Below, in pieces: positions 25,665 through 33,701 of a DNA stretch of 46,892 nt (position 1 is the stretch's first letter; every line of letters begins with the position of its first letter). The DNA is from Herminiimonas sp. (GTDB taxonomy: Bacteria; Pseudomonadota; Gammaproteobacteria; Burkholderiales; Burkholderiaceae_D), in the NCBI GenBank assembly GCA_027310305.1, contig DAIDBD010000048.1, forward strand, positions 1-46,892, in the 5' to 3' direction. Made by a program: the position numbers and the translations under genes. The notes below the pieces were generated by a model. The model was not told the origin of the DNA and made no database searches. It worked only from the letters and a program-made list of their open reading frames with translations.

Positions 25665-27392
25665 TCAGTGATTGTCCTTGGGGATGCCGGCGCCTCTCTT
25701 GCCGACCAGAAAATCCATGTCGGCGCCCAAGTTCGCCTGCTGCACATGGTCGAAATACAGTTTGGTCCAGCCGCTCGGCATCGGCGATTGCGGCGCCTGC
25801 CATGCCGCACGCCGCCGCGCCAGTTCTTCCTCCGGGACATGCAGATGCAGCTTGCGCGCCTCGACATCGAGTTCCACCATGTCGCCATTCTGCACCAGCG
25901 CCAGCGGACCGCCGGCGGCGGCTTCCGGTGCGACATGCAGCACCACGGTGCCGTACGCGGTGCCGCTCATGCGCGCATCGGATACCCGCACCATGTCGGT
26001 GATGCCCTTGCGCAGCACCTTCGGCGGCAGCGGCATGTTGCCGGCTTCGGCCATGCCGGGATAGCCTTTCGGCCCGCAGTTTTTCAGCACCAGTACGCAG
26101 TTTTCATCGACATCCAGACTTTCGTCGTCCAGCCGGCGGTGCATGTCTTCGCTATCCTCGAACACCACGGCGCGGCCGGTATGCTTCAGCAAGGCCGGCG
26201 TCGCCGCCGATGGCTTGATCACCGCGCCGTCCGGGCACAGGTTTCCGCGCAGCACCGCGATGCCGGCATGCGGCTTGAACGGTTCGGCCCACGAGCGGAT
26301 CACCTCGCGGTTCCAGTTCGGCGCATCCTTGCAGTTGTCCCACAAGGTCTGCCCGTTGACGGTCAGCGCACTGCGGTCAAGCACCGGTTCGAGCTCGCGG
26401 ATGACCGCCGGCAGGCCGCCGGCATAATAGAAATCTTCCATCAGGTATTTGCCGGACGGCTGCAGATCCAGCAGGCAGGGCAGGTTGTGGCCAAGCGCGT
26501 CCCAGTCGGCCAGCGAAAGATCAACGCCGATGCGTCCGGCGATCGCAAGCAGATGGATCACCGCGTTGGTCGAGCCGCCGATGGCCGCGTTGACGCGGAT
26601 CGCATTTTCAAATGCGGCGCGGGTCAGGATCTTCGACATCACCAGATCGTCCTTCACCATCTGCACGATGCGCCGGCCCGACTCGCGCGCCAGCACATTG
26701 CGGCGCGCATCGACCGCCGGTATCGCGGCATTGCCGGGCAGACTCATGCCGAGCGCCTCGACCATGCTGGCCATGGTGGAAGCCGTGCCCATCGTCATGC
26801 AATGGCCATGCGAACGGTGCATGCAGCTTTCGGCTTCGAAGAATTCCTGCTGCGCCATACGGCCCGCGCGCACTTCTTCCGACATCTGCCAGACGCCGGT
26901 GCCGGAACCGATGTCGCCGCCGCGGTATTTGCCGTTCAGCATCGGACCGCCCGAAACGCCGATCGTCGGCACATCGCACGAAGCGGCGCCCATCAGCAAC
27001 GAAGGGGTGGTCTTGTCGCAGCCCATCAGCAGCACGACGCCATCCAGCGGATTGGCGCGGATCGATTCCTCGACATCCATGCTGGCAAGATTGCGGAACA
27101 GCATCGCGGTCGGCCGCAGCAGCGTTTCGCCCAGCGACATGACCGGAAATTCAAGCGGAAAACCGCCGGCTTCCCAGACGCCGATCTTGACCTGCTCGGC
27201 CAGCGTGCGGAAATGCGAATTGCAGGGAGTCAGTTCCGAATAGGTATTGCAGATGCCGATGACGGGGCGGCCGTCGAACTGGTCATGCGGAATGCCGCGG
27301 TTCTTGAGCCACGAACGGTAGATGAAGCCGTCGCGGTCCTGCCGGCCAAACCAGGCCTGGCTGCGGCGCAACGGGCGCTTGGCGTCGCTCAC
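25665..27392 (-). CDS. IlvD/Edd-family sugar-acid dehydratase
   Basis: A 575-residue dehydratase. The preferred start is GTG at 27392 (VSDAKRPLRRSQAWFG), with AGGAG six bases upstream; the open frame continues to 27659 but that part is not family-like. The Fe-S cysteine positions are present in GICNTYSELTPCN, LLMGCDKTTPSLLMG and SCMHRSHGHCMTMG, with the metal-binding Lys in CDKTTP. Relatives include L-arabonate, D-xylonate and other aldonate dehydratases that make 2-keto-3-deoxy acids, as well as dihydroxyacid dehydratase. The sugar transporter and hydroxyacid dehydrogenase neighbours favour an aldonate substrate. Two GntR-type operators lie in its promoter region. Confidence 0.93.
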   Translation of the reverse strand: MSDAKRPLRRSQAWFGRQDRDGFIYRSWLKNRGIPHDQFDGRPVIGICNTYSELTPCNSHFRTLAEQVKIGVWEAGGFPLEFPVMSLGETLLRPTAMLFRNLASMDVEESIRANPLDGVVLLMGCDKTTPSLLMGAASCDVPTIGVSGGPMLNGKYRGGDIGSGTGVWQMSEEVRAGRMAQQEFFEAESCMHRSHGHCMTMGTASTMASMVEALGMSLPGNAAIPAVDARRNVLARESGRRIVQMVKDDLVMSKILTRAAFENAIRVNAAIGGSTNAVIHLLAIAGRIGVDLSLADWDALGHNLPCLLDLQPSGKYLMEDFYYAGGLPAVIRELEPVLDRSALTVNGQTLWDNCKDAPNWNREVIRSWAEPFKPHAGIAVLRGNLCPDGAVIKPSAATPALLKHTGRAVVFEDSEDMHRRLDDESLDVDENCVLVLKNCGPKGYPGMAEAGNMPLPPKVLRKGITDMVRVSDARMSGTAYGTVVLHVAPEAAAGGPLALVQNGDMVELDVEARKLHLHVPEEELARRRAAWQAPQSPMPSGWTKLYFDHVQQANLGADMDFLVGKRGAGIPKDNH

Positions 27393-27505
27393 TCGGGTCT
27401 CCTCTTTGTTCTTCCGGCGTCTGCGCGGCCGGCGATTGCAGCGATCAGTCGGGATTGCGCTTTTAACTACGCAGCAGTGTATTGCAAAAAAATGTACCGG
27501 TAAAG

Positions 27506-27516
27506 TGGTATTACCA
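27506..27516. promoter_or_regulatory. GntR/FadR-type operator TGGTATTACCA, site 1
   Basis: Matches the 11-bp TGGTNNNACCA core recognised by FadR-subfamily regulators such as E. coli FadR and PdhR. It lies 114 bp upstream of the dehydratase start, within the 363-bp divergent region 27393-27755. The rest of that region has no gene. Confidence 0.65.
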
Positions 27517-27611
27517 ATTCCATGAGCGGATCGATGCGGAGCCCGGCATTTCTTTGCATTTTTGTTTTCCGGTCTTGACAAGGCGGCGCAAACATGAAAA
27601 TCTTCCTTAAA

Positions 27612-27632
27612 TTGGTAAGACCACATTACCAA
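27612..27632. promoter_or_regulatory. GntR/FadR-type operator, site 2 (TGGTAAGACCA inside a larger palindrome)
   Basis: TGGTAAGACCA at 27613-27623 is a TGGTNNNACCA core. It overlaps a wider inverted pair TTGGTAA (27612-27618) and TTACCAA (27626-27632). It lies between the dehydratase and SDR promoters, so the regulator may control both directions. Confidence 0.65.
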
Positions 27633-27755
27633 AAACCGCCGCGCAGCGTGCGCTGCCATGATTGCGTGCCTGTCGCGGGAAAAAATTGATGCTTCTTATG
27701 CGCATTGAAAAGTTGAAACCGCCGCCGATGGCGCAACAAACCGAGTGGAAAAGAA

Positions 27756-28514
27756 ATGGCGCAATGCAATCGATATGATTTTTCAGGCCGTCATGCCGTC
27801 GTGACCGGCGGCGGCGCAGGCATCGGCCTCAATATCGCACAGCGTCTCGCGGAAGGCGGCGCAACGGTCAGCTTGTGGGACCGCGACGGCGCAGTGCTGG
27901 AACAGGCGCGCGCCGCGTTCGGCGCTGCGTCACCGCAGATGGTAGCGGTCGATGTGGCCGACCCGGAGCAGGTCGCCGCCGCGTGCCGTCAGACCCTGCA
28001 GGCGGCCGGTGCGATCGATATCCTGGTCAACAGCGCCGGCATCACCGGCCCCAACATGCCTGTCGCCGATTATCCGGTCGACGAGTGGGACAAGGTGATG
28101 GCGGTCAACCTGCGCGGTCCTTTCCTGTGCTGTCGCGCCGTGGTGCCGCACATGCGCAACAAGGATTACGGCCGCATCGTCAATATCGCGTCCGTCGCCG
28201 GCAAGGAAGGCAACCCCAACGCGTCGGCCTACAGCGCCTCGAAGGCAGGCGTGATGGCGCTCACCAAGTCGCTCGGCAAGGAACTGGCGCAGACCGGCAT
28301 CCGTGTCAACTGCATCACGCCGGCGGCGGTGCGCACCGGCATCTTTGCCCAGATGACGCAGCAGCACATCGATTACATGCTGTCCAAGATCCCGATGAAC
28401 CGTTTCGGCGAAACAGCGGAAATCGCAGCGCTGGTCGCCTGGCTGGTGTCGGAGGAATGTTCCTTCTCGACCGGCGCGGTGTTCGATATTTCCGGCGGAA
28501 GGGCGACTTACTGA
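27756..28514 (+). CDS. SDR-family oxidoreductase (sugar/polyol dehydrogenase-like)
   Basis: A 252-residue short-chain dehydrogenase: TGGGAGIG cofactor motif near residue 16, NSAG at about residue 90, the catalytic Ser in NIASVAGKEG, and YSASK. The C-terminus TGAVFDISGGRATY is typical. GGAAAAG lies upstream of the ATG. It starts the rightward operon SDR-Ldh-GntR, opposite the dehydratase gene, with operators between them. The next gene starts inside its stop codon (TGATG-like overlap), so the two are coupled. The substrate is probably a sugar, polyol or sugar acid of the local pathway. Confidence 0.9.
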   Translation: MAQCNRYDFSGRHAVVTGGGAGIGLNIAQRLAEGGATVSLWDRDGAVLEQARAAFGAASPQMVAVDVADPEQVAAACRQTLQAAGAIDILVNSAGITGPNMPVADYPVDEWDKVMAVNLRGPFLCCRAVVPHMRNKDYGRIVNIASVAGKEGNPNASAYSASKAGVMALTKSLGKELAQTGIRVNCITPAAVRTGIFAQMTQQHIDYMLSKIPMNRFGETAEIAALVAWLVSEECSFSTGAVFDISGGRATY

Positions 28515-29584
28515 TGGCTGCCGAACCCCGCTATCGCGTCGATGCGCTCGAGCGCTTCGCTGCGGACCTGCTGCATGCCGCCGGCATGGCGCGCGACATG
28601 GCCGGGGCCGTTGCGCGCACGCTGCTGGACGGCGACCTGCTCGGCCATGACACGCACGGACTGGCCTTGCTGGCGCCGTATCTAAAGGAGATCGAGAACA
28701 AAAGCATGGCGCTCGCCGGCGAGCCCGAACTCCTGTCCGACCGCGGCGCCTCGATGCTATGGGAAGGACGCCGGCTGCCCGGTCCCTGGCTGGTGCTGCG
28801 CGGAATCGAAACCCTGACGCCGCGCGCCCGCCAGTACGGCAGTGCAACGCTCGTGATCCGCCGCAGCCATCACATCGCCTGTCTTGCTTCCTACCTGTTG
28901 CGCGCCACGCAGGAGGGAATGGTGATGCTGCTTGCCAGTTCCGATCCCGTGGTGGCGAGCGTCGCGCCGCATGGCGGCACCCGCGCGGTATTCACGCCCA
29001 ATCCGATCGCCGCCGGCATACCCGCATCGGAGACGCCGTTCCTGGTCGATATCTCGGCGTCGATCAAGACCAATGGCATGAGCGCGCGGCTGCAAAAAGC
29101 CGGCAGGCAGTTCGACGACGACTGCCTGCTCGATGCGCAGGGCAATCCGAGCCGCGATCCCGCGGTACTCAGTGCAAATCCGCCGGGCACCATCATGCCG
29201 CTGGGCGGACTGGGCGCCGGCCACAAAGGCTATGGCCTGGCGCTGCTGGTCGAGGCGCTGACCGCCGGACTGGCCGGCCACGGCCGCGCCGATCCGCCGG
29301 ACGGCTGGGGCGCGACAGTATTCCTGTCGCTGTACGATCCCGATGCCTTCGGCGGCAGCGAAGCATTCCTGCGCCAGACCGACTGGATCGCGCAAGCCTG
29401 CAGGACCAATCCGCCACGGCCGGGCGTGGATGCGGTGCGCATGCCGGGCGACCGCGGGTTGGCCCTGATGCGCGAGCAGCGGGCGCAGGGCGTGCGGCTG
29501 CATCCGACCATCCCGCCGATGCTGGCGGATTGCGCCGGAAAATATGGGGTAGCAATGCCGGATGCAATAGCGCAAAGCGGATAG
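28514..29584 (+). CDS. Ldh/malate dehydrogenase-family oxidoreductase (type 2)
   Basis: A 356-residue member of the NAD(P)H-dependent malate/L-lactate dehydrogenase family. The start at 28514 overlaps the SDR stop by one base. Family features: GHDTHGLALLAPYLK near the N-terminus (conserved SHG-like His), the VASVAPHGG-type cofactor region, and LGAGHKGYGLALLVE. Members include ureidoglycolate dehydrogenase, 2,3-diketo-L-gulonate reductase and piperideine-2-carboxylate reductase. The role here is probably reduction of a 2-keto acid in sugar-acid breakdown. A paralogue lies at 30762-31868. The long frame further upstream (from 27875) is only a shadow of the SDR gene. Confidence 0.88.
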   Translation: MAAEPRYRVDALERFAADLLHAAGMARDMAGAVARTLLDGDLLGHDTHGLALLAPYLKEIENKSMALAGEPELLSDRGASMLWEGRRLPGPWLVLRGIETLTPRARQYGSATLVIRRSHHIACLASYLLRATQEGMVMLLASSDPVVASVAPHGGTRAVFTPNPIAAGIPASETPFLVDISASIKTNGMSARLQKAGRQFDDDCLLDAQGNPSRDPAVLSANPPGTIMPLGGLGAGHKGYGLALLVEALTAGLAGHGRADPPDGWGATVFLSLYDPDAFGGSEAFLRQTDWIAQACRTNPPRPGVDAVRMPGDRGLALMREQRAQGVRLHPTIPPMLADCAGKYGVAMPDAIAQSG

Positions 29585-29673
29585 GCGGGCGCATGTTGCG
29601 CTGCACACGGCCTGTATAATTCCGCAGCCGTTTGCCGCACGTTGCAGCACGAACATCCTATTGGAAAGTTGTC

Positions 29674-30447
29674 ATGCCGATTCAGATCATCGAAACCAAG
29701 CGCCTGTACCGCCAGATCAGCGACCAGCTGCGCGAGCTGATCGTGGCCGGCGAATTTCCGGTCGATTCGCGGCTGCCGTCCGAGCGCGACCTGTCGGTCC
29801 AGCTTGGCGTGAGCCGGCCATCGCTGCGCGAAGCGCTGATCGCGCTGGAAGTCGAAGGCTATATCGAAGTACGCATGGGTTCCGGCATCTATGTGTGCGA
29901 ACCGCCGCCGAGCAGTTCCGGCTTCGACCTGTCTTCCGAGGAAGGGCCGCTGGAACTGATCCAGGCGCGCGCCATGGTGGAAGGGGAAGTCGCGGCGGCC
30001 GCCGCCAAGGCCGGCCGCAAGGCCGATTTCGATGCGGTGGAAAAAGCGATCGACCAGATGGAAGCCGATGCGAAAGCGGGCGTCACGCCGATCGATGCCG
30101 ATTGCCTGTTCCATGTGCGGGTGGCGCAGGCAACCGGCAACAGCGTGCTGGTCGGCACCGTCAAGCGGCTGTTCGAATTGCGCCTCGGCCCCCTGTTCGA
30201 TCAGTTGCACAGCCACTTCGAAACGCCGGACGTATGGGCGCAGGCAATCGCCGAACACCGTGAAGTGCTCAAGGCGCTGCGCAGCAAGGACCCCGAGAAG
30301 GCCAGAGCCGCGATGCGGCGCCACATGGATATCGCCTACAAGCGCCTGAGTTCCAGCGTCACCAAAGCGCCGGTATCGAAAGTGAAGAAGGCAGTGAAGG
30401 CCGCGAAGCCGACTCCTGCCGAAGCCAAAAAAGCAGTCCGCCGCTGA
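29674..30447 (+). CDS. FadR-subfamily GntR transcriptional regulator
   Basis: A 257-residue regulator. The start at 29674 (MPIQIIETKRLYRQIS) has GGAAAG upstream; an in-frame TTG at 29632 is less likely. Residues 1-75 are the GntR winged helix (LPSERDLSVQLGVSRPSLRE, then IEVRMGSGIYV). Residues about 95-235 form an all-helical FCD ligand domain with the metal-type Asp/His residues of the FadR group (ADCLFHVRVAQ, AEHREVLKAL). The C-terminal 25 residues are lysine/alanine-rich, unusual for this family. It follows the SDR-Ldh operon. Three TGGTNNNACCA sites nearby fit its subfamily's operators, so it likely represses the local sugar-acid genes. Confidence 0.92.
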   Translation: MPIQIIETKRLYRQISDQLRELIVAGEFPVDSRLPSERDLSVQLGVSRPSLREALIALEVEGYIEVRMGSGIYVCEPPPSSSGFDLSSEEGPLELIQARAMVEGEVAAAAAKAGRKADFDAVEKAIDQMEADAKAGVTPIDADCLFHVRVAQATGNSVLVGTVKRLFELRLGPLFDQLHSHFETPDVWAQAIAEHREVLKALRSKDPEKARAAMRRHMDIAYKRLSSSVTKAPVSKVKKAVKAAKPTPAEAKKAVRR

Positions 30448-30537
30448 CCGTTGCCTGTGCTATCGGCTGCTACTGCGAAAATGATCTGACATTAATAGGA
30501 AACAAGCACTGACATTGATGGTGCTCCGCGCGGAAAA

Positions 30538-30707
30538 ACATGCGGCGCAATACGCTACGCTATTGACGCCCTACCAGGCCCTGGTTGCTCGTCCCGAAAA
30601 GGGACTTCTTTCGGTAGTCCGAAAATGGACTTCCGTTGGTCGTAGGGCGTCAATAAGCGCAGCGCATTGCGCCGCATGTGTCGGTTGAATTACTGACCTC
30701 TGTGTAA
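30538..30707. repeat. Large palindromic repeat element, copy C
   Basis: Left arm 30538-30574 (ACATGCGGCGCAATACGC to TTGACGCCCTAC) and right arm 30642-30679 differ by two mismatches and one inserted base. A one-sided extension ending TTACTGACCTCTGTGTAA reaches 30707. Internal units CCCGAAAAGGGACTTC, AGTCCGAAAATGGACTTCC and GTTGGTCG lie between the arms. It occupies most of the 314-bp gap between the GntR gene and the next Ldh gene. Confidence 0.85.
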
Positions 30708-30761
30708 ATTTTCCCTGCTAACAGTCAGAACAAAGCACGAATCGGCGCAAAGACACCTGGC

Positions 30762-31868
30762 TCAGCAACGCCCCGCCGACAGCAATTCATCCACCCTCGC
30801 GGACGCCATCCCGGCCGCTAGCGCCGCTTCCTTCAAATTGCGCCAGCTCACCGCATCAATCGGTATGCCGGTCACGCCGCGTTCCGCCCGCATCGCCAGT
30901 TCCGGTTCGCCCGGCATCAGGATCGCCTTGCCATCCGCCGCGGCCGGCGATGCCTTCACCCATGCAATGAACCGTTCCGCTTCCCGCTCCGCATCCGGCG
31001 CATCGAACACATGCGGATCGATGATCACCGACAGCATGTTGTTCCATATTGCATCGGTTTTCACCAGCGACCGGTCATGCGTCGTGAAGCCGCCCGACAG
31101 CGCGCCGCCAAAGATTTCGCACAACGCGGCCAGCCCGTAACCCTTGTGCCCGCCGAGCGGCAGCAGCGATCCGCGCGGCGCGCCGTGCATCACGCCGGGC
31201 TCGGTAGTCGGCCGGCCCGCTGCGTCGATCAGATAGCCCACGCCGACCTGCTGCCCCTTGTTGAACGCTTCGCGCGTCTTGCCGTAGGCAATGCCGCTGG
31301 TCGCGAAATCGAGCACCAGCGGCGGCTTGCCGCTGCGCGGGAAGGCGGCGCAGAAAGGATTGGTGCCGATGCGCGCATCGATGCCGCCGAACGGCGCCAC
31401 CAGCGGGTCGCCGGCGACATTGACGAAGTGGAAGGACGCCAGGCCCTGCGCGGCGCACTGCTCGGCCCAGTGGCCGATGCGGCCGATATGGTGGGCGTTG
31501 CGCAGGCCTACCGCGCAGAGGCCCAGCTTTTGCGCAACCGCAATGCCATGGTCCATCGCCTCGGCCGCAACCACCTGGCCGAAGCCCGCATTGCCATCGA
31601 TCGTCAGTACCGCGCCCGCATTGCGCACCACGCTGACGTGGCGATTGAGCTGCAGGCCGCCACCGCGCAACGAGCGCACGTAGCGCGGCACCATGCCCGC
31701 GCCATGCGAGTCGTGGCCGGACAGGTTGGCCATGACCAGGTTGTCGGCGACCAGTCGCGCTTCCCGCTGTTCGCTGCCCGCGCACAGCCATGTTTCGCGC
31801 ACCAGATCGCGCAATGCATCGGCGCCGATGCGAATGCCGTGCGCATTATCCGTTTTGTTGCTTTGCAT
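30762..31868 (-). CDS. Second Ldh/malate dehydrogenase-family oxidoreductase
   Basis: A 368-residue member of the same family as 28514-29584. The start at 31868 (MQSNKTDNAHGIRIG) has GGAGG six bases upstream; the frame to 32015 is longer but not family-like. Features: GHDSHGAGMVPRYVRSL, VGLRNAHHIGRIGHW (cofactor/active-site region) and LLPLGGHKGYGLAALCE. Such enzymes reduce 2-keto acids or oxidise hydroxyacids with NAD(P)H. It is divergent from the TRAP transporter genes, and a GntR operator lies in between, so both may respond to the same signal. Confidence 0.9.
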   Translation of the reverse strand: MQSNKTDNAHGIRIGADALRDLVRETWLCAGSEQREARLVADNLVMANLSGHDSHGAGMVPRYVRSLRGGGLQLNRHVSVVRNAGAVLTIDGNAGFGQVVAAEAMDHGIAVAQKLGLCAVGLRNAHHIGRIGHWAEQCAAQGLASFHFVNVAGDPLVAPFGGIDARIGTNPFCAAFPRSGKPPLVLDFATSGIAYGKTREAFNKGQQVGVGYLIDAAGRPTTEPGVMHGAPRGSLLPLGGHKGYGLAALCEIFGGALSGGFTTHDRSLVKTDAIWNNMLSVIIDPHVFDAPDAEREAERFIAWVKASPAAADGKAILMPGEPELAMRAERGVTGIPIDAVSWRNLKEAALAAGMASARVDELLSAGRC

Positions 31869-31921
31869 CGAATGCCTCCGTTGATCCGCCAGCTTGACAA
31901 AAACGATCGGAAGTGAAATTA

Positions 31922-31942
31922 TTGGTCTGGTGGTATGACCAA
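31922..31942. promoter_or_regulatory. GntR/FadR-type operator, site 3
   Basis: TGGTATGACCA at 31931-31941 has the TGGTNNNACCA core; outer halves TTGGTC (31922-31927) and GACCAA (31937-31942) form a wider palindrome. It is 54-74 bp upstream of the Ldh start and about 115 bp upstream of the TRAP binding-protein gene. Confidence 0.65.
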
Positions 31943-32056
31943 TTATAGGATCGGCGATGCGCGCTTGCAACTGCTGCCGCAAGGTGCTTCCCGACAGGGA
32001 GTTGGTCCGGAACACCGTAGCGCCCTGAAAATGAAATCACATAAAACGGAGACACG

Positions 32057-33025
32057 ATGAATACCTTGAAGAAGACCTTGCTCGCCATCCTGCTGGCTGC
32101 CGTCGCGGGCGGCGCGTTCGCCCAGACCAAGCTCAAGTGGGCGCATGTGTACGAGACTTCCGAACCGTTTCACAAGTGGTCGGTCTGGGCGGCCGGCGAA
32201 CTGAACAAGCGCACCAATGGAAAATATTCGGCCGACGTCTATCCGGCTTCGCAGCTCGGCAAGGAAAACGACATCAATCAGGGTTTGACGCTCGGTACGG
32301 TCGATATCATCATTACCGGTTCCAGCTTTTCCGCCAAAAGTTTTCCGCGGATCGGCGTGACCTATTATCCGTACACCTTTCGCGATGCCGACCATCTGCT
32401 GAAATACACGAAGAGCGATATCTACCGCGAGCTCGTCAAGGGCTATGCCGACAAGACCGGCAACCAGATACTGGCGACCACGTATTACGGCACGCGTCAC
32501 ACGACTTCCAATCGGCCGATTGCGAAATGCGCCGACATGAAGGGTTTGAAAATACGGGTGCCTGATGTTCCGGCCTATCTTGCGATGCCGCGCGCCTGCG
32601 GCGCAAACACTTCGCCGATCGCGTTCGCCGAAGTCTATCTGGCGCTGCAGAACGGCACCGTAGAAGCGCAGGAAAATCCGCTGACGACGATCGAAGCCAA
32701 GAAGTTTTACGAAGTCCAGAAATACATCGTGCTCACCGGCCATATCGTCGACCATCTCAATACCGTCGTGTCGGGGAAATTGTGGAAGCAGCTATCGGAC
32801 AGCGAGAAAAAGATTTTCACGGAAGTGGCACAGGAAGCTGCGGCGGGCGCATCCAAAGACATCGTCGCCCGTGAAAAGGAATTGGTCGATGTCTTCAAAA
32901 AGAAAGGATTGACGGTCACGGAAGTCGATCGCAACGACTTCCGCGATACGGTGCTTAAATCGGTCAAGTTCGAAGAATTCGGTTATCGCAAGTCGGATTG
33001 GGATCGCATTCAAGCCATTAAATGA
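32057..33025 (+). CDS. TRAP transporter substrate-binding protein (DctP family)
   Basis: A 322-residue periplasmic protein with a signal peptide (residues 1-22, ending GGAFA|QT). DctP-family signs: LKWAHVYETSEPFHKWS, the conserved carboxylate-binding region GLKIRVPDVPAYLAMPRA, and SPIAFAEVYLALQNGTVEAQ with ENPL. GGAG precedes the ATG. TRAP systems import organic and sugar acids, driven by an ion gradient. The permease genes follow directly, completing a three-component system. The ligand is likely a sugar acid, given the dehydratase and dehydrogenase neighbours. Confidence 0.95.
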   Translation: MNTLKKTLLAILLAAVAGGAFAQTKLKWAHVYETSEPFHKWSVWAAGELNKRTNGKYSADVYPASQLGKENDINQGLTLGTVDIIITGSSFSAKSFPRIGVTYYPYTFRDADHLLKYTKSDIYRELVKGYADKTGNQILATTYYGTRHTTSNRPIAKCADMKGLKIRVPDVPAYLAMPRACGANTSPIAFAEVYLALQNGTVEAQENPLTTIEAKKFYEVQKYIVLTGHIVDHLNTVVSGKLWKQLSDSEKKIFTEVAQEAAAGASKDIVAREKELVDVFKKKGLTVTEVDRNDFRDTVLKSVKFEEFGYRKSDWDRIQAIK

Positions 33026-33121
33026 TTCGACATGACGTGCGGCGGCAACGCGTCCGCCGCACTCGATCAGCCGGCCCGTGCCGCGGGCCTTGCCTTTCGC
33101 ATTTTTTGATGAAAGCATGTC

Positions 33122-33700
33122 ATGGAATCCTTGCAGACTCATGCTCCGGTCAGCGCGGAAACGCTTGCTCAAAGTTTCGAGGAAGCGGATGTTCACGTCG
33201 TCGATCTTTCCGGTTATCGCGAAGAGGACTGGATCACTTTCGGTTTGTTCTGGACCATGTGCGCGTTGGTATTCCTGCAATTTTTCACGCGGTATGTGAT
33301 GAACGATTCCTACGCGTGGACCGAAGAGCTGGCGACGTACTGCCTGATGGCGATCGTATTCATCGGATCGTCGATGTGCATCCGCCAGAACCGGCATATC
33401 CAGGTCGATTTCCTGTATCGCTACCTGCCCGCCGGTTTCGCGCGGGTGCTGGCCACGGTCGTGGATATCGTGCGCATCGGCTTTCTCGGCTATGTCAGCA
33501 TTCTGGTTTTCCAGTACATCCGCATGGTCGGCAACGAGCCGATGACGACGATCGGCTGGCCGAAAAGCATCGTTTACTGGCTGGCGCTGGCAGGGTTCAT
33601 CCTGATGACATTCCGTGCCGCGATCGTGGCGCGCGACAACTGGCGGCAGGGTTATTCCATCCTCGAACGGCCCGAAGTCTACGACGGCACGGGGGCATAG
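33122..33700 (+). CDS. TRAP transporter small permease (DctQ family)
   Basis: A 192-residue membrane protein with four predicted helices (e.g. ITFGLFWTMCALVFLQFF and LATYCLMAIVFIGSSMCI) and the conserved WTEELATYCL motif of DctQ subunits. The N-terminal ~40 residues are a hydrophilic cytoplasmic extension. The stop is one base before the GTG of the large permease gene, so translation is coupled. It works with DctP and DctM. Confidence 0.93.
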   Translation: MESLQTHAPVSAETLAQSFEEADVHVVDLSGYREEDWITFGLFWTMCALVFLQFFTRYVMNDSYAWTEELATYCLMAIVFIGSSMCIRQNRHIQVDFLYRYLPAGFARVLATVVDIVRIGFLGYVSILVFQYIRMVGNEPMTTIGWPKSIVYWLALAGFILMTFRAAIVARDNWRQGYSILERPEVYDGTGA

Positions 33701-33701
33701 C

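Noticed and set aside
25635-27503. 622-codon open frame on the plus strand
   Set aside because: Antisense to the IlvD-type dehydratase gene, which has all family motifs; the frame has none.
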